Source: Molossus alvarezi (taxonomy: Eukaryota; Chordata; Mammalia; Chiroptera; Molossidae). From it: a DNA stretch of 64,000 nt. Made by a program: the position numbers and the translations under genes. The notes beneath the pieces are model-generated. The model was given only the letters and a program-made list of their open reading frames with translations. It ran no database searches and was not told the origin of the DNA. Positions within the stretch are counted from its first letter, which is position 1. Every line of letters begins with the position of its first letter. Shown here piece after piece: positions 1-9,590 of this stretch. The stretch covers positions 12,183,001-12,247,000 of the forward strand of contig CM073907.1 of assembly GCA_037176705.1 (NCBI GenBank). The letters are read 5' to 3'.

Positions 1-237
1 ACCAGAGGACATTTTTCCATTTTTTTGTCCAGACAGAGTGGGTGGGTGGGAGAGAGGAAGAGAGAGAGAGAGAGAAACATCGACGTGAAAGGGTCACATC
101 GAGTGGCTGCCACCCGCATGACCAACCAGGGCCGGGGACAAACTGCAACCGAGGTACGTGCCCTTAGCGGGAACCGAACCCGGGTCTCTCTGGACCGCAG
201 GCCGACGCTCTAACCGCTGAGCCAAACCGGCCAGGGC
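1..237 (-). repeat. Ves-A SINE, cut by window edge
   Basis: Antisense copy with the GA-rich middle, the B-box complement around GGGAACCGAACC and the head complement ending CCGGCCAGGGC. The tail lies beyond base 1. It sits in PCSK6 intron 4 downstream of exon 4. Confidence 0.93.
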
Positions 238-298
238 CCATGTTGTGCTTATTTCATGCCGAGCGTGACTGGCACGTCATTTCTGAGGCCTCACTTAC

Positions 299-442
299 GT
301 AATTCGGGGCCAGGTCGGGGTGATTCCTCTCGATGCCGTCATCCAGGATGGTGACCACCACGTTCCTCCCCGTGTAGCCTCTCTTCCACGCCGCCTGCAC
401 GTTCATCTCCGATCGGCAGCGACTGTTCTTGTCCCCACAGTG
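299..442 (-). CDS. PCSK6: PCSK6 exon 4: end of maturation region and start of the catalytic domain, with catalytic Asp
   Basis: This exon encodes 48 codons, residues 161-208 of the conceptual protein. It starts with HCGDKNSRC and contains NVQAAWKRGYTG, then the subtilisin/kexin active-site block TILDDGIERNHPDL, whose first Asp (residue 194) is the charge-relay Asp of family S8. It ends at APNY. The acceptor AG is at 443-444 and the donor GTAAGT is at 293-298, so both introns are phase 0. The wording is PACE4-specific rather than furin or PC5 as I remember these paralogues. PCSK6 is a calcium-dependent serine endoprotease of the secretory pathway and extracellular matrix. It cleaves precursors such as TGF-beta family members after paired basic residues. 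The His and Ser of the triad, the P domain and the Cys-rich domain are outside the window, to the left. One change from remembered human sequence is Arg for Lys in GYTG(K/R)N, which is conservative. Confidence 0.96.
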
Positions 443-918
443 CTGTACGCACAGAAACACACAGACGCTTGACCCAGAACAGACGAGGGCGCCCCCCGTG
501 GGCTCCGACGCTCGCAAGCAGGTGGGGAGGCAATGCCCTTGCACCTTCCAGAGCAGAGACGCTCCTTCGCCCTGGTTTCTGGGAGTCAGCACAGGGGGCT
601 CCACGGGCTTTTTCTGTCCCTGCAACCTGTCATCTTCCTAGGACAGCAGCTGCCTTGGGGCCTCTGTGCAGGGCTCATCGCCCCCACTGGACCAGCCTAG
701 CAGTCTCCCTGCTCAGTGAGCCCCCTGGGACTTCCATACACGTTCAAAAAGAATTCACAAGAAATCTTGGGCTGCCCCGTGTGAAAGAAGGGTTTACCCT
801 CAAGATCCAGTGTGTCTGTTTGGAGTTACTTGGAGAACTGAGCCCCGTGGGGGGAAATCAGCCCATCCCGGACACAGCGCCACCGCAAATGCTGGGGACA
901 GAGGCCGCGCCCACTCAC
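443..918 (-). other. PCSK6: PCSK6 intron 3 (476 bp)
   Basis: The intron has GTGAGT at 913-918 and ends with a pyrimidine-rich stretch and ACAG at 443-446. I see no repeat or other gene inside it. Open frames on the plus strand across this interval are antisense shadows of exons 3 and 4. Confidence 0.9.
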
Positions 919-1029
919 CATGTACCACATGTTGGACCAAATGGGGTCGTTGAAGTAAAGGGCCTGGGGGTCGCCCCGTGCCTGTCTCTTCACCCTGCGC
1001 TTCACCTCTTGTTGCTGAAGCCATTTCAC
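919..1029 (-). CDS. PCSK6: PCSK6 exon 3: end of prodomain, RVKR autoprocessing site, start of mature enzyme
   Basis: The exon has 37 codons, residues 124-160. It begins VKWLQQQEVKRRVKR, and RVKR (residues 135-138) is the primary autocatalytic cleavage site that ends the prodomain in this convertase family. The mature N-terminus then reads QARGDPQALYFNDP and the exon ends SNMWYM. The acceptor TAG is at 1030-1032 and the donor GTGAGT is at 913-918. The first codon, GTG, is an internal Val and not a start. The prodomain counted from the predicted signal cleavage to RVKR is 86 residues, the same as I recall for human PACE4. The final Met, where I remember Leu in human, and QARGD for QVRSD are the visible substitutions. 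They sit at the tolerant N-terminus of the mature enzyme. Confidence 0.96.
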
Positions 1030-1159
1030 CTACGGGGGAAACGCAGTTGTGATTTATTTGAAAAGCCCAATCCTGGCTGTGTGTGGCCTTCTCCATAGGA
1101 GCTCCGGTGTCTTTCTTGTGAATATCGGTGTCATTTTAGATGTCTTCGATGGTAAGTTC

Positions 1160-1332
1160 CAAGGAGGAGGGGAGAGAGAGGCATCAGTGTGAGAAAGACA
1201 CATCGACTGGTTGCCTCCAGGGCTGGGGATCGAACCTGCAACCCAGGTATCAGTCCTCGACAGGGAACCGAACCTGAGACCCTTCAGTCCACGGGCCAAT
1301 GCCCTAACCACTGAACCAAACTGGCCAGGGCC
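1160..1332 (-). repeat. Degenerate Ves-A-like SINE
   Basis: The head complement ends ACTGGCCAGGGC at 1332. The GA-rich middle is shortened and there are many substitutions. CCAAGGAG flanks both sides and may be a weak TSD. Confidence 0.8.
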
Positions 1333-1750
1333 AAGGAGACCTTTTCATTTCCAAGTCGCCACAGTTGAGAAATGAAAACGTCTGGCTACGTGGAGGGGAG
1401 ACAGTAGCACTCTGATAGACTCTGAGGTCATCCCACGAAAGAGAACAAAGACCCAGCGACACTGCCAACTGTCTGGTTGACCCTTGTCACCAGAATGAAA
1501 AGAACACACGTGTACTGGGCTGGAAACGTAAGAGAGAAGAGAAATGGGTCCCATGCTGCTCAGAACTCAGAAGCAAGATGTTACAGCGAGTGAGCAACTT
1601 CGATAATCCATGCATTGCCGCTTCCAGCGGCCTCTGGGAACATGATCCCCAAACACGCACAGAGAAAAGTCTCGAAAGGGGTACAGCAAAGTATTAACAG
1701 CAGCCTTTGCCTGAAGGTGACATGACTACGCATTTAAAATGGAAAAATTA

Positions 1751-1961
1751 GCCCGGCCAGTGTGGCTCAGTGGTTGAGTGTCGACCCTGCACCAAGAGGT
1801 CACCGGTTTGATTCCCGGTCAGGGCACATGCCCAGGTTGTGGGCCTGATCCCCAGTGGGGGGCATGCAGGAGGCACCCAATTGATGTTTTTTTTCTCTCT
1901 CTCCCTCTTCCTTCCTCCCTCTCTCTCTAAAATCAACAAAGAATAAATAAATAAATAAAAT
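1751..1961 (+). repeat. Ves-B SINE with 15-bp TSD
   Basis: Head GCCCGGCCAGTGTGGCTCAG, CT-rich middle and a tail with AAATAAATAAATA units. Perfect TSD AAAATGGAAAAATTA at 1736-1750 and 1962-1976, so the insertion is fairly recent. Confidence 0.95.
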
Positions 1962-2067
1962 AAAATGGAAAAATTATTCACAGGGTTTGATGCATTTCTG
2001 CCGATCGGTATGGTCTGCCTTCACAGCCAAGGGCAAAAGTCAGACAGGTGGAGTAAGTGATTTTTCA

Positions 2068-2245
2068 GAGCAGGGATCCCAGAGCCGAGCTGCCTGGGTT
2101 CAAGTCCCAGCTTCAACCTCTCCGGCCTAAGTATGCTCGTCTGCACAATGGGTCGCCGTGGGCTGTCAGGAGGTGGCACTGGTATACGGACTGGTAAGAG
2201 TATACAGCAGTAAGAGCTCACATCAGTGCCTGGCACATGGCACAT
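2068..2245 (+). repeat. MIR element
   Basis: Core order as in MIR: CTGCCTGGGTTCAAGTCCCAG, then a Leu-rich pyrimidine part, CTGCACAATGGG, and CAGTGCCTGGCACATGG near the end. It is old and diverged. Confidence 0.7.
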
Positions 2246-2257
2246 GGCTGTATTGTG

Positions 2258-2265
2258 TGTGTGTA

Positions 2266-2300
<35 letters not shown>

Positions 2301-2332
2301 CAGAGAGAGACAGAGAGAGACAGAGAGAGAGA
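2258..2332 (+). repeat. (GT)n followed by (GA)n microsatellite
   Basis: About 14 GT units pass directly into GAGA/CAGAGA units up to about 2332. Confidence 0.9.
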
Positions 2333-2942
2333 GGGGGAATTTCAAGCTGGAAGACTTTCCTCTACTTTTAAAAAAAGGTCAGAGGGAAAAGAATTCCCAC
2401 ATCAAGACATTGTTTGGGTCCTGCTGCCGTGGTCACACCTGAGTCACTACCTTCCCCCCGGGGCTCAGCCTCAGGCTAGGATTGAGCTTCTCAGGATGAG
2501 GGCTCCTGGGCCCTGCTCTCAAGTTGGTGCCTGGTTGGGGGCCCCAGCAGGCAGCCCAGAGCGTGAAGCAGCCTCTGAGAAGGCAGATGGGGGCCCCGGG
2601 TGGGGAGGTGGAGGGAGGAGAGGGGCACAGGAGCCTCAAGGGTGGGGCCACCCAAGCCCGGAGGCCCTAACAGCCTGGTGGGGGCCACCTGAGCAGCTCC
2701 TGCAGGACCTGAAGCTTCTACAGCTTTCTCACCTCCCTACTGTCCCGAGGCCGGACAGCCAGACAGCCCAGACACAGCCTCACACTGAACGGTGGGACTG
2801 ACTTCAATGGCATCTTCGGTCTTCGGAGGGACAAAGTGCTTAGAAAGAAGTATCGCAGCCTGTCCCGCCACCAGTGTGTCTAGAAGACACCAGGAGATCG
2901 AGTCCCTTAGACACACCCCAAAGAGCTCAAAAGCCATGTTGG

Positions 2943-3014
2943 GCCCTGGCCAGTTTGGCTCAGCGGTTGGAGCATCGGCTCGCAGACCAGAGTCTCGGGT
3001 GTAGTTCCTGGGGG
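2943..3014 (+). repeat. Ves-A head fragment
   Basis: Only the tRNA-like head (GCCCTGGCCAGTTTGGCTCA to about the B box) is present. The middle and tail are missing. Confidence 0.8.
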
Positions 3015-4149
3015 ACACACAGGACTTGGGCGAGGTGAGGTTGACAGGAGGTGGGACAAGCGTGGAGTGACGGGTGCTGCTGTTGACGTCACAGGGCAGA
3101 GGTGGGGCCAGGGGTGAGTCCGGCTGGCACGTGTGACTCAGAGATGGCATCTAACCGGACGTGCCAACCCTGCCCCGTGAAATAACAAAGCACCACCTTC
3201 TACAGCCTGTTCCAGAACTCACTCTCTCCCAATTCCTCGCAGCCACTGTTCCGCTCGATGCTGCTGGGTGCTGACGGGGTAGAGAGGCAGCTGGGAACCT
3301 CTCCTGTCCCCACGCGAGCCGGCCGTCGGCCGCCTCTGCCCCCAGCCGGGACAGTTCATCAACCCCAAGCGCAATCTGGTCACTTTCGGTCCCCGCGCCT
3401 GGCTTGCCAGGAACTTTCTGTTCATTTGCACTTCACGTGGTCCTAGCCCACGAAACTGTCAGATAAAATTCCATCTGTGGTGAATGGAAGGATCCCTTTC
3501 CATGTTGCATCACTGCTGGGAAGAAACCTGAGCTCTGATAAGCCTCTGGAGGCAAAGTCCCCTCCGACACAACAGAACGCCCGGCTGGGGCCCTGCAAAC
3601 CGTTGTCCGGCCTCGGGGAAGGAGCTCGCTCAAACGGGGCCGCGAGCTGAAGGCTCCCACGGCCCGGAGGACCACCGAGGGCCCGCCTAATAACATCTTT
3701 ATCTTTCTATTTCTGTCATCAATCAGGCGGAGGACCGAAGGGCGGGGCAGGGCTGAACCAGAGTCATCCAAGTAAAATGTAAGGGCTGGAAGACGCAGGC
3801 AGCAACTCCGGACCGTAGGCCAGCTTGGAATGCCACCAGAACAAGTCATTTACAAAACATTTCGGAGCCCGTACAGCCATTGGCTGGGGCTTCCGTAACA
3901 TCCACCCTTCTCCAGACTTTTGGCCAAAGAACAAGTTAAAAACAAATGCTTTCAGTTTGCCTAAATGACAACCTTTGGAAAAACCCAGTGTCTGATACTG
4001 CGCGCTCAGAACAGCCGGGCCGCTCCCCCAAGCACGGGGCTGAGCCAGACAGCGCTTGAGCAGAATGGCCTGGATTTTTTTTTTTTTTTTTAACCGAAAT
4101 GGTAAAAACAAACAAACAAACAAGGAAAAGTGATTAAGAATGGAAGCAG

Positions 4150-4372
4150 AGACTGGCCGGTGTGGCTCAGTGGTTGAGCGTCGACCGTGCACCAAGAAGT
4201 CACCGGTTTGATTCCCAGTCAGGGCACATGTCCAGGTTGTGGGCCTGATCCCCAGCGGGGGGCGTGCAGGAGGCGGCCAGTCGATGTTCTCTCTCCTCGA
4301 TGTTTCTCTCTCTCTCTCCCTTCTTCTCTAAAATCAATAAAGAGAAATTATTTTTTTTAAAAAGAAGAAGGA
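4150..4372 (+). repeat. Ves-B SINE
   Basis: Head GGCCGGTGTGGCTCAGTGG, GGGCACATG and CCCCAGCGGGG blocks, CT-rich middle and tail AAATCAATAAAG. Confidence 0.92.
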
Positions 4373-4554
4373 GAACCTGTGCAGTTTCGAGACAGGATCA
4401 GCACAGAAAGATGCTACATAAAGGTCTGTGTGACTACAGCATCTGAAACCCCCCTTCACCCCTTCTGTTTTAACAAATGGACTCTCTATCAGTGTTTATG
4501 GGAGGTAGGGGTGGGTGGTAAATCCCATCCCTTATCAAGACACTTTCCTACAGC

Positions 4555-4930
4555 GGGGACTGGAGCTAATTAAGATGAAATGCTGTCCGCATCCTCTGGA
4601 CTTCATCCTCAGCCCGACAGCATACGTTTCCAGCCCGGTCATTCCAACACGGCGGCGGCCTGGCATTCCGAAGTCTCTCAATAATATTAAATCATCTTTT
4701 CCTTCTCATAATCCTATTAATGAAACAGCTCTCCAAAGGCTAAGCTGTTGCAAAAAAAAAAAAGGCTTTGCTAATGTGGGAAAACATCCTGGTGTAAGAG
4801 GAGATAATACTAAATACTTCTCTGTGAAAGAGCTAATTTTGCCCAGTATTTAATCAGAACAATGAGGCAGAGTAAATATTAGTCAGACCGAGGCTAATTG
4901 ATTTGGTCAAATTAAAACCAGGCTGATTTA
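4555..4930. promoter_or_regulatory. Candidate conserved non-coding element in intron 2
   Basis: An AT-rich block without recognisable repeats inside GC-rich surroundings. It carries several homeodomain-type cores (CTAATTAAG, CTAATTTTG, CTAATTGAT) plus ATTAAATCA and AATAATATT. This base composition and motif density is typical of developmental enhancers. It is only a candidate, since conservation cannot be tested here. Confidence 0.3.
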
Positions 4931-5092
4931 GCCGTGGCCGGTGTGGTGAGAGAGCCAGCCCGAGAACTGAAGGGGTTTGATTCCCAGTCCAGGGCACGTA
5001 TCTGGGTTGCAGGTTCGATCCCCGGCCCAGGTTGGGGCGCATGCGGGAGGCAACTGATTGATGTGTCTCTCACACTGATGTGGATCTAAAAC
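4931..5092 (+). repeat. Degenerate Ves SINE
   Basis: Altered head GCCGTGGCCGGTGTGG, then GGGCACGTATCTGGGTTGCA and GCATGCGGGAGGCAAC. The tail is lost. Confidence 0.75.
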
Positions 5093-5366
5093 AGAATCAC
5101 TGAAACAGAGGATGTCTACAGATCACAGGGTAAGCCTCCGATTGCGACTCCACATTGGTTCTAAGAGCTTAATTGTCTGAACCCCCAGGATTTTCTCATC
5201 ACATGCCTACGTTGGGGGACAGCCCCTCCCCCATGCAAACAGCTGGTCCCTCATTGCAACTCTCTGTGTGGTAATAATTTAAAACTTTGGAGACTCCAGA
5301 TGCAGGACACGCCTGTCATCCTCACCAGACAGCTCACTCTCGCTCACGTTGAAAGGAGGGAGGGCA

Positions 5367-5625
5367 AGCCCTGGCCGGTTTGGCTCAGCGGTTAGAGCGT
5401 CGGCCTGCGGTCCAGAGAGACCCGGGTTCGGTTCCTGCTAAGGGCACGTACCTTGGTTGCAGTTTGTCCCCGGCCCTGGTTGGGTCATGTGGGTGGCAAC
5501 CACTCGATGTATCGCTTTCACGTCGATGTTTCTCTCTCTCTCTCTCCCTCCCACTCTATCTGAACAAAATATCAAAAAATGTCCTCGGGTGACGATAAAA
5601 AAAAATAAAAAAATAAAAAAAAAAA
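5367..5625 (+). repeat. Full-length Ves-A SINE with 16-bp TSD
   Basis: Intact head with A box TGGCTCAGCGG and B box GGTTCGGTTCC, CT-rich middle and tail GTCCTCGGGTGACGATAAAA. Perfect TSD GAAAGGAGGGAGGGCA at 5351-5366 and 5626-5641. Confidence 0.97.
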
Positions 5626-6659
5626 GAAAGGAGGGAGGGCATTGCAGCAACCCCCTTCTGGAAGGGTCTCCCTCCTTGACAGACGAGAGCCCCCTGTGCA
5701 CCTCAGCCCCCGCCCTGCAGCCTCCAGGAACCCAGGTTCTGTGCTGATCTGTCTGTGTACCCCTCTGCACAGTGTACCCCTCCTCTCGGTGGTCACAGGC
5801 ATCGGGTCTGCACACCGTTCTCCAGGGGTCCCCTTCTGTGCAAATGACCAATGACAATCTGGCTTTGCTTCCGAGAGCAAAAATAAAACAATTCCAGTCC
5901 CTCTGAAAAACATGCCTTGAAGTCTCACGAAATGAACCCACGTAGGTGTGACCACAGCCTTGCGTGAGCAGGTGAGACGAGGCATGTTCAAGTGCCCCCG
6001 CACGTAGTGACCCCTTAACAAACGTCCAGTTCCTTTCCTTGCTATGAAGGAATAATGACATTAGCGTAATGTTTGAAATCGATCTCCTTCTATCTCTCTT
6101 CCTACCCACCACCCACCCACCCACCACCAACCGTCTGCCTCGCCTCGGCCCAATTCCACGAATGCGTTCCCTGGGACCACGTCCTCGTGGGTTGAAATCA
6201 GAACCACACAGCGAAGCTCTGGATGTTTCAAGAACAGTGTCCGGGGACAAAGTCTCTCCCGCCCGCCCCCAGCTCGGTGGACACGAAAGGAGTCAGCGGG
6301 GTGGCCGGGACACCACCAGGCACCCGTTGCCCAGGAAACATTAGTACGTGTATTCTATGGGGAGAGCTGAACCAGCAGCTTGTCAGCCCGACAGCCCACG
6401 GCTTCCAGAGAAGGCGATTCCCACGCCCCAAGACGACGGCGTATGAATGGCTACATCTCATGTCTGGGGTTGCTCCGATTCTCTCGTGACCTTCATTTCC
6501 TGCCACAGCCCTCATCACCCTGCGCTCTAGAACCAATGCGTTTCCTATTTTATGCCTCGTTTTCTATCGCTCCCACTCCTGCCAAGACCCTGCTGTGGAA
6601 GGTGTTCCAAAAGCACCTGTTGAATGAAGACGTCATCAAGGCCCACTTAGCCATCTTAA

Positions 6660-6843
6660 TTTTTTTTAATGTTTCTATTGATTTTAGCGAGAGAGTGAGA
6701 GAGAGAAACATCTATTGGTTGCTTCTCATTGCACCCTGACCAGGGACTGAACCTGCAACTGGGCATGTGCCCTGATGGGAACAGAACCGGTGACTTTTCG
6801 GTGCACGGGATGACGCCCACCCAACCGAACACGTTGGCCAGGG
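6660..6843 (-). repeat. Ves SINE, older subtype, with TSD
   Basis: Antisense copy with TATTGATTTTAG near the tail and TTGGCCAGGGC at the head end. TSD CCATCTTAA at 6651-6659 and 6844-6852. Confidence 0.88.
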
Positions 6844-7240
6844 CCATCTTAAATTTTTAATCTTACTGAGTATCTGTTGACTGATATTTGTCAAATAGTA
6901 GTCTCAAATCTATTCAGTAAGGACACTCAATGAACCACCCAATAGATAGAAATTGTATTGAAAATTAAAACGTGAGCCTCTTTTCAAATTACATGTGATT
7001 TTTATCTCAAAGATGACAGGGACTTTTTAAGGGAGGGAAAAAAAAAGTTGTCTTTACTGCCCAAATTTTAAAATTCATTGAACTTCGTAAATAAGCATTA
7101 TGACAACCGCAAAAACATCCATTAGCCCAATCTCTAATTCATTATTAAAATACTCGCTTGAATTGCCTCATCTTTTTGCCTTTATGGGCAAGAGTCACCT
7201 ACTTATCTAATTCTATAATTACTGTGCATATTGTTGATTT

Positions 7241-7502
7241 TTATTTTATTTATTTTTTATTTTTTATCCTCACCTGAGGACATTTTTCCATTTTTTGTTC
7301 AGATAGAGTGGGAGGGAGGGAGAGGAAGAGAGAGAGAGAATCATCGATGTGAAAGGGACATATCGAGTGGCTGCCACCCGCACGACCCAACCAGGGCTGG
7401 GGACAAAATGCAACCGAGGTACATGCCCTTAGCGGGAACCGAACCCGGGTCTCTCTGGACCGCAGACCGACGCTCTAACCGCTGAGCCAAACCGGCCAGG
7501 GC
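7241..7502 (-). repeat. Full-length Ves-A SINE with TSD
   Basis: Antisense copy with the tail complement CCTCACCTGAGGAC and the head end ACCGGCCAGGGC. TSD GCAT(A/G)TTGTTGATTT at 7226-7240 and 7503-7517. Confidence 0.96.
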
Positions 7503-7663
7503 GCATGTTGTTGATTTGTAAATTAAATTAAACGTGACTTGATTTTTTCCCATCACCGTTTATCCCTCTATGCCGTCTTCCACCTCCACCTCCACCCCAC
7601 CCCCAATCACCACACTGCTGTCCATGTCCATGAGTTCTCTCTGTTTTGTTTGTTTGTTTTTAA

Positions 7664-7878
7664 ATCCTCACCCGAGAATATCTTCAGAGAGTGGCAGGGG
7701 GGGAGGAGGAGAGAAAGAGAGAGAAACATCAATGTGAGAGAGACACATCGTTGGTCGCCTCCCACACGACCCCGACCAGGGCTGGGGACTGAACCACAAC
7801 TGAGGTACTGGAATAGAACTTGTGACTCTTTGGTCCAAGGGCCAACACTCTAACTGCTGAGTCAAACCGGCCAGGGCT
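7664..7878 (-). repeat. Diverged Ves-A SINE
   Basis: Antisense, with the tail complement AATCCTCACCCGAGAATAT and the head end ACCGGCCAGGGC. It carries several small deletions. Confidence 0.88.
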
Positions 7879-8171
7879 ACTGCTGGTTTTTAAGCATTTA
7901 AAATATCAATAAATCGACACTCGCTCGATTGTTGCTTCACCCTATAATCAAGAATTTCAATTCTCAAGTCTGACAAGAGATCCAAACATTTGGAACATCC
8001 AGATAGTCCGATATGTACCTACACACTGGTCTTGTTTTGCTCAGAGAATATGGAAAACTAACAGCTATCGAGAATCCCATTCAATCCCAACTCTGCTGCT
8101 TCTAAAACCACAGGGCCTGAGAAAAATCCCACACTCCAGGCGTGTGTCCTGCCGGGGAGCAGGGACTGTAC

Positions 8172-8276
8172 CTGGGGGTCCATTCTGAGGAAGGTGTGAG
8201 GGCCCCTGCTGCTCAGGGTGGATCTTTTGAAGGTCTTGCTGTGATAGAAGTGGTAGTAATTCTCTAGGTTTCCGAT
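8172..8276 (-). CDS. PCSK6: PCSK6 exon 2: middle of the inhibitory prodomain
   Basis: The exon has 35 codons, residues 89-123. It reads IGNLENYYHFYHSKTFKR and then STLSSRGPHTFLRMDPQ. This is the core of the prodomain, which in the family acts as an intramolecular chaperone and inhibitor. KTFKR (residues 102-106) is at the position of the secondary prodomain cleavage site, where propeptide release from the active site is completed. The acceptor GCAG lies at 8277-8280 and the donor GTACAG at 8166-8171. The donor is weaker at +4 than the others but is a usable GT donor. Both junctions are phase 0. Asn in LENYYH, where I remember Asp in human, is the only difference I noticed. The exon lies between a 35.6 kb intron 1 and a 7.1 kb intron 2. 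Confidence 0.96.
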
Positions 8277-8380
8277 CTGCAAGACAAGAAACAGGATGGC
8301 GTTCGTTAAGACTGTCCTACAAACAGCCCAGAAGATTTGCTCCATCAAACCTCAACATTATACTGTCTTGGCCAAGATTT

Positions 8381-8597
8381 GTATTTATTTATTAATTTTT
8401 TCTTTATTGATTTTAGAGAGAGAGGGAGAGAGAGAGAGATGGAAACATCGATGAGAGAGAACACAGATTGGCTGCCTCCTGCACGCCCCCCACTGGGGAT
8501 CGGGTCCACAACTTGAGCATGTGCCCTGACCGGAAATCGAACTGGTGACCTCTTGGTGCATGGGTCAACGCTCAACCACTGAGCCACACCGGCCGGG
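8381..8597 (-). repeat. Ves-B SINE with TSD, 105 bp from exon 2
   Basis: Antisense copy, TTTATTGATTTTAG at the tail and CACACCGGCCGGGC at the head. TSD CTTGGC(C/T)AAGATTT at 8367-8380 and 8598-8611. It lies in intron 1 close to the exon 2 acceptor. Confidence 0.95.
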
Positions 8598-9093
8598 CTT
8601 GGCTAAGATTTTTTGACACGAATTAAAAAACAACAACATTTAGGGTCAAGCATCCCTGAAGTAGCTAAGTTAGTGTCATGTCAGGTCTACACCAAAATAT
8701 TCGTGTATAAACAATCTCCACCCCATGGATAAACTGAATGTTTAAGAATGAACATCCGTGCTCAAATGCAACAAGGAAGCCAAAGAAAGCACATGGGTCC
8801 ATCTACTCGGGCTGATGCAGAGTCATCTGAGACTATTCTACCCCCCAGGGTGTCCTGCCTTTCTGGGGGGGGCGGGGGGGCGGGAGGTCAGGATACATTT
8901 CCGCTTGAGGGCTGAAGCCAGGGGAGAGGACATTGGCCTTCAGGGCAGGCTGGCCTGCACAGTAGCGGTGACTTGTCCTCTTGTCTGATGACCCTTGAGC
9001 ACTGGGACATTGTTCTCAGAAGACCTGTTTCTTGAAAATAGCTAGTGGGTCCCCATCCTGGAAAGCAGGGCTTTTAAAATGAAGACGGACCAG

Positions 9094-9308
9094 CCCTGGC
9101 TGGTTTGGCTTAGCAGTCGGAGCACTGGCCTGCGGACCAAAGGTCTTGGATGTGATTCCCTGTCAAGGGCACATGCCTGGGTTGCAGGTTTGAGCCCCCG
9201 CCCCAGGAGGGGTTGTGCAGGAGGCAACCAATCGATGTTTCTCTCCCTCTCTCCCTCACTCTATCCAAAAAGCAATGAAAAAATATCCTCAGTTGAAGAT
9301 TTTTTTAG
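9094..9308 (+). repeat. Diverged Ves-A SINE
   Basis: Head CCTGGCTGGTTTGGCTTAGC, GGGTTGCAGGTTTGAGCCCC, CT-rich middle and tail TATCCTCAGTTGAAGA. The flanks 9076-9093 and 9309-9326 match at 15 of 18 positions. Confidence 0.9.
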
Positions 9309-9437
9309 AAAATGAAGATGAGCCAGACATGATATTGGCACCCAAGATGTCCTTTGTAGGCTCAACCATCCTAATGTTTTTCCCTTCTGATTAACGGGTA
9401 AATTTAAGACACCGGTCCTGCAGAAGTTATATGTGGT

Positions 9438-9590
9438 CGTGGTGAGCATGGGTTTTCAGCTGGATAAGGCTTATTCGAACCCTGCCCACTCCCTTCACCA
9501 CCACGGGCCATGCCATCCTGGGCAAGAATATCCCACCCCTCAAATCTCCACTTGCCCCTTGGAGGTAAGAATGACCAAAGTCTACCCGAC
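9438..9590 (+). repeat. Possible MIR remnant
   Basis: The order GAGCATGGGTTTTCAGCTGG, CATCCTGGGCAAG and a CCTCAAATCTCC stretch resembles MIR. It is too diverged to be sure. Confidence 0.35.

Larger units (their letters stand above)
1030..8171 (-). other. PCSK6: PCSK6 intron 2 (7.1 kb)
   Basis: The donor GTACAG is at 8166-8171 and the acceptor TAG at 1030-1032. The intron holds nine SINE copies or fragments in both orientations, one MIR, and a GT/GA microsatellite. Unique stretches with nothing recognisable are 1.33-1.73 kb, 2.35-2.94 kb, 3.0-4.15 kb, 5.1-5.35 kb, 5.64-6.65 kb and 6.85-7.22 kb. The block at 4.55-4.93 kb is AT-rich and is listed separately as a candidate regulatory element. 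Confidence 0.9.

Noticed and set aside
299..442. Assignment to furin, PCSK5 or another convertase instead of PCSK6
   Set aside because: The exon 1 N-terminus (RAPPAPGPRPPPRAA, CSAPPPRPVYTNHWAVQV) and the prodomain wording are PACE4-specific.
469..1098. 209-codon plus-strand frame over exons 3 and 4
   Set aside because: It is antisense to real PCSK6 exons with intact splice sites and has no family resemblance.
5367..5460. tRNA-like A and B boxes (TGGCTCAGCGG and GGTTCGGTTCC), also in dozens of other places
   Set aside because: These are heads of Ves SINEs with the SINE middle, A-rich tail and target duplications. None folds as a free-standing tRNA gene with a terminator.
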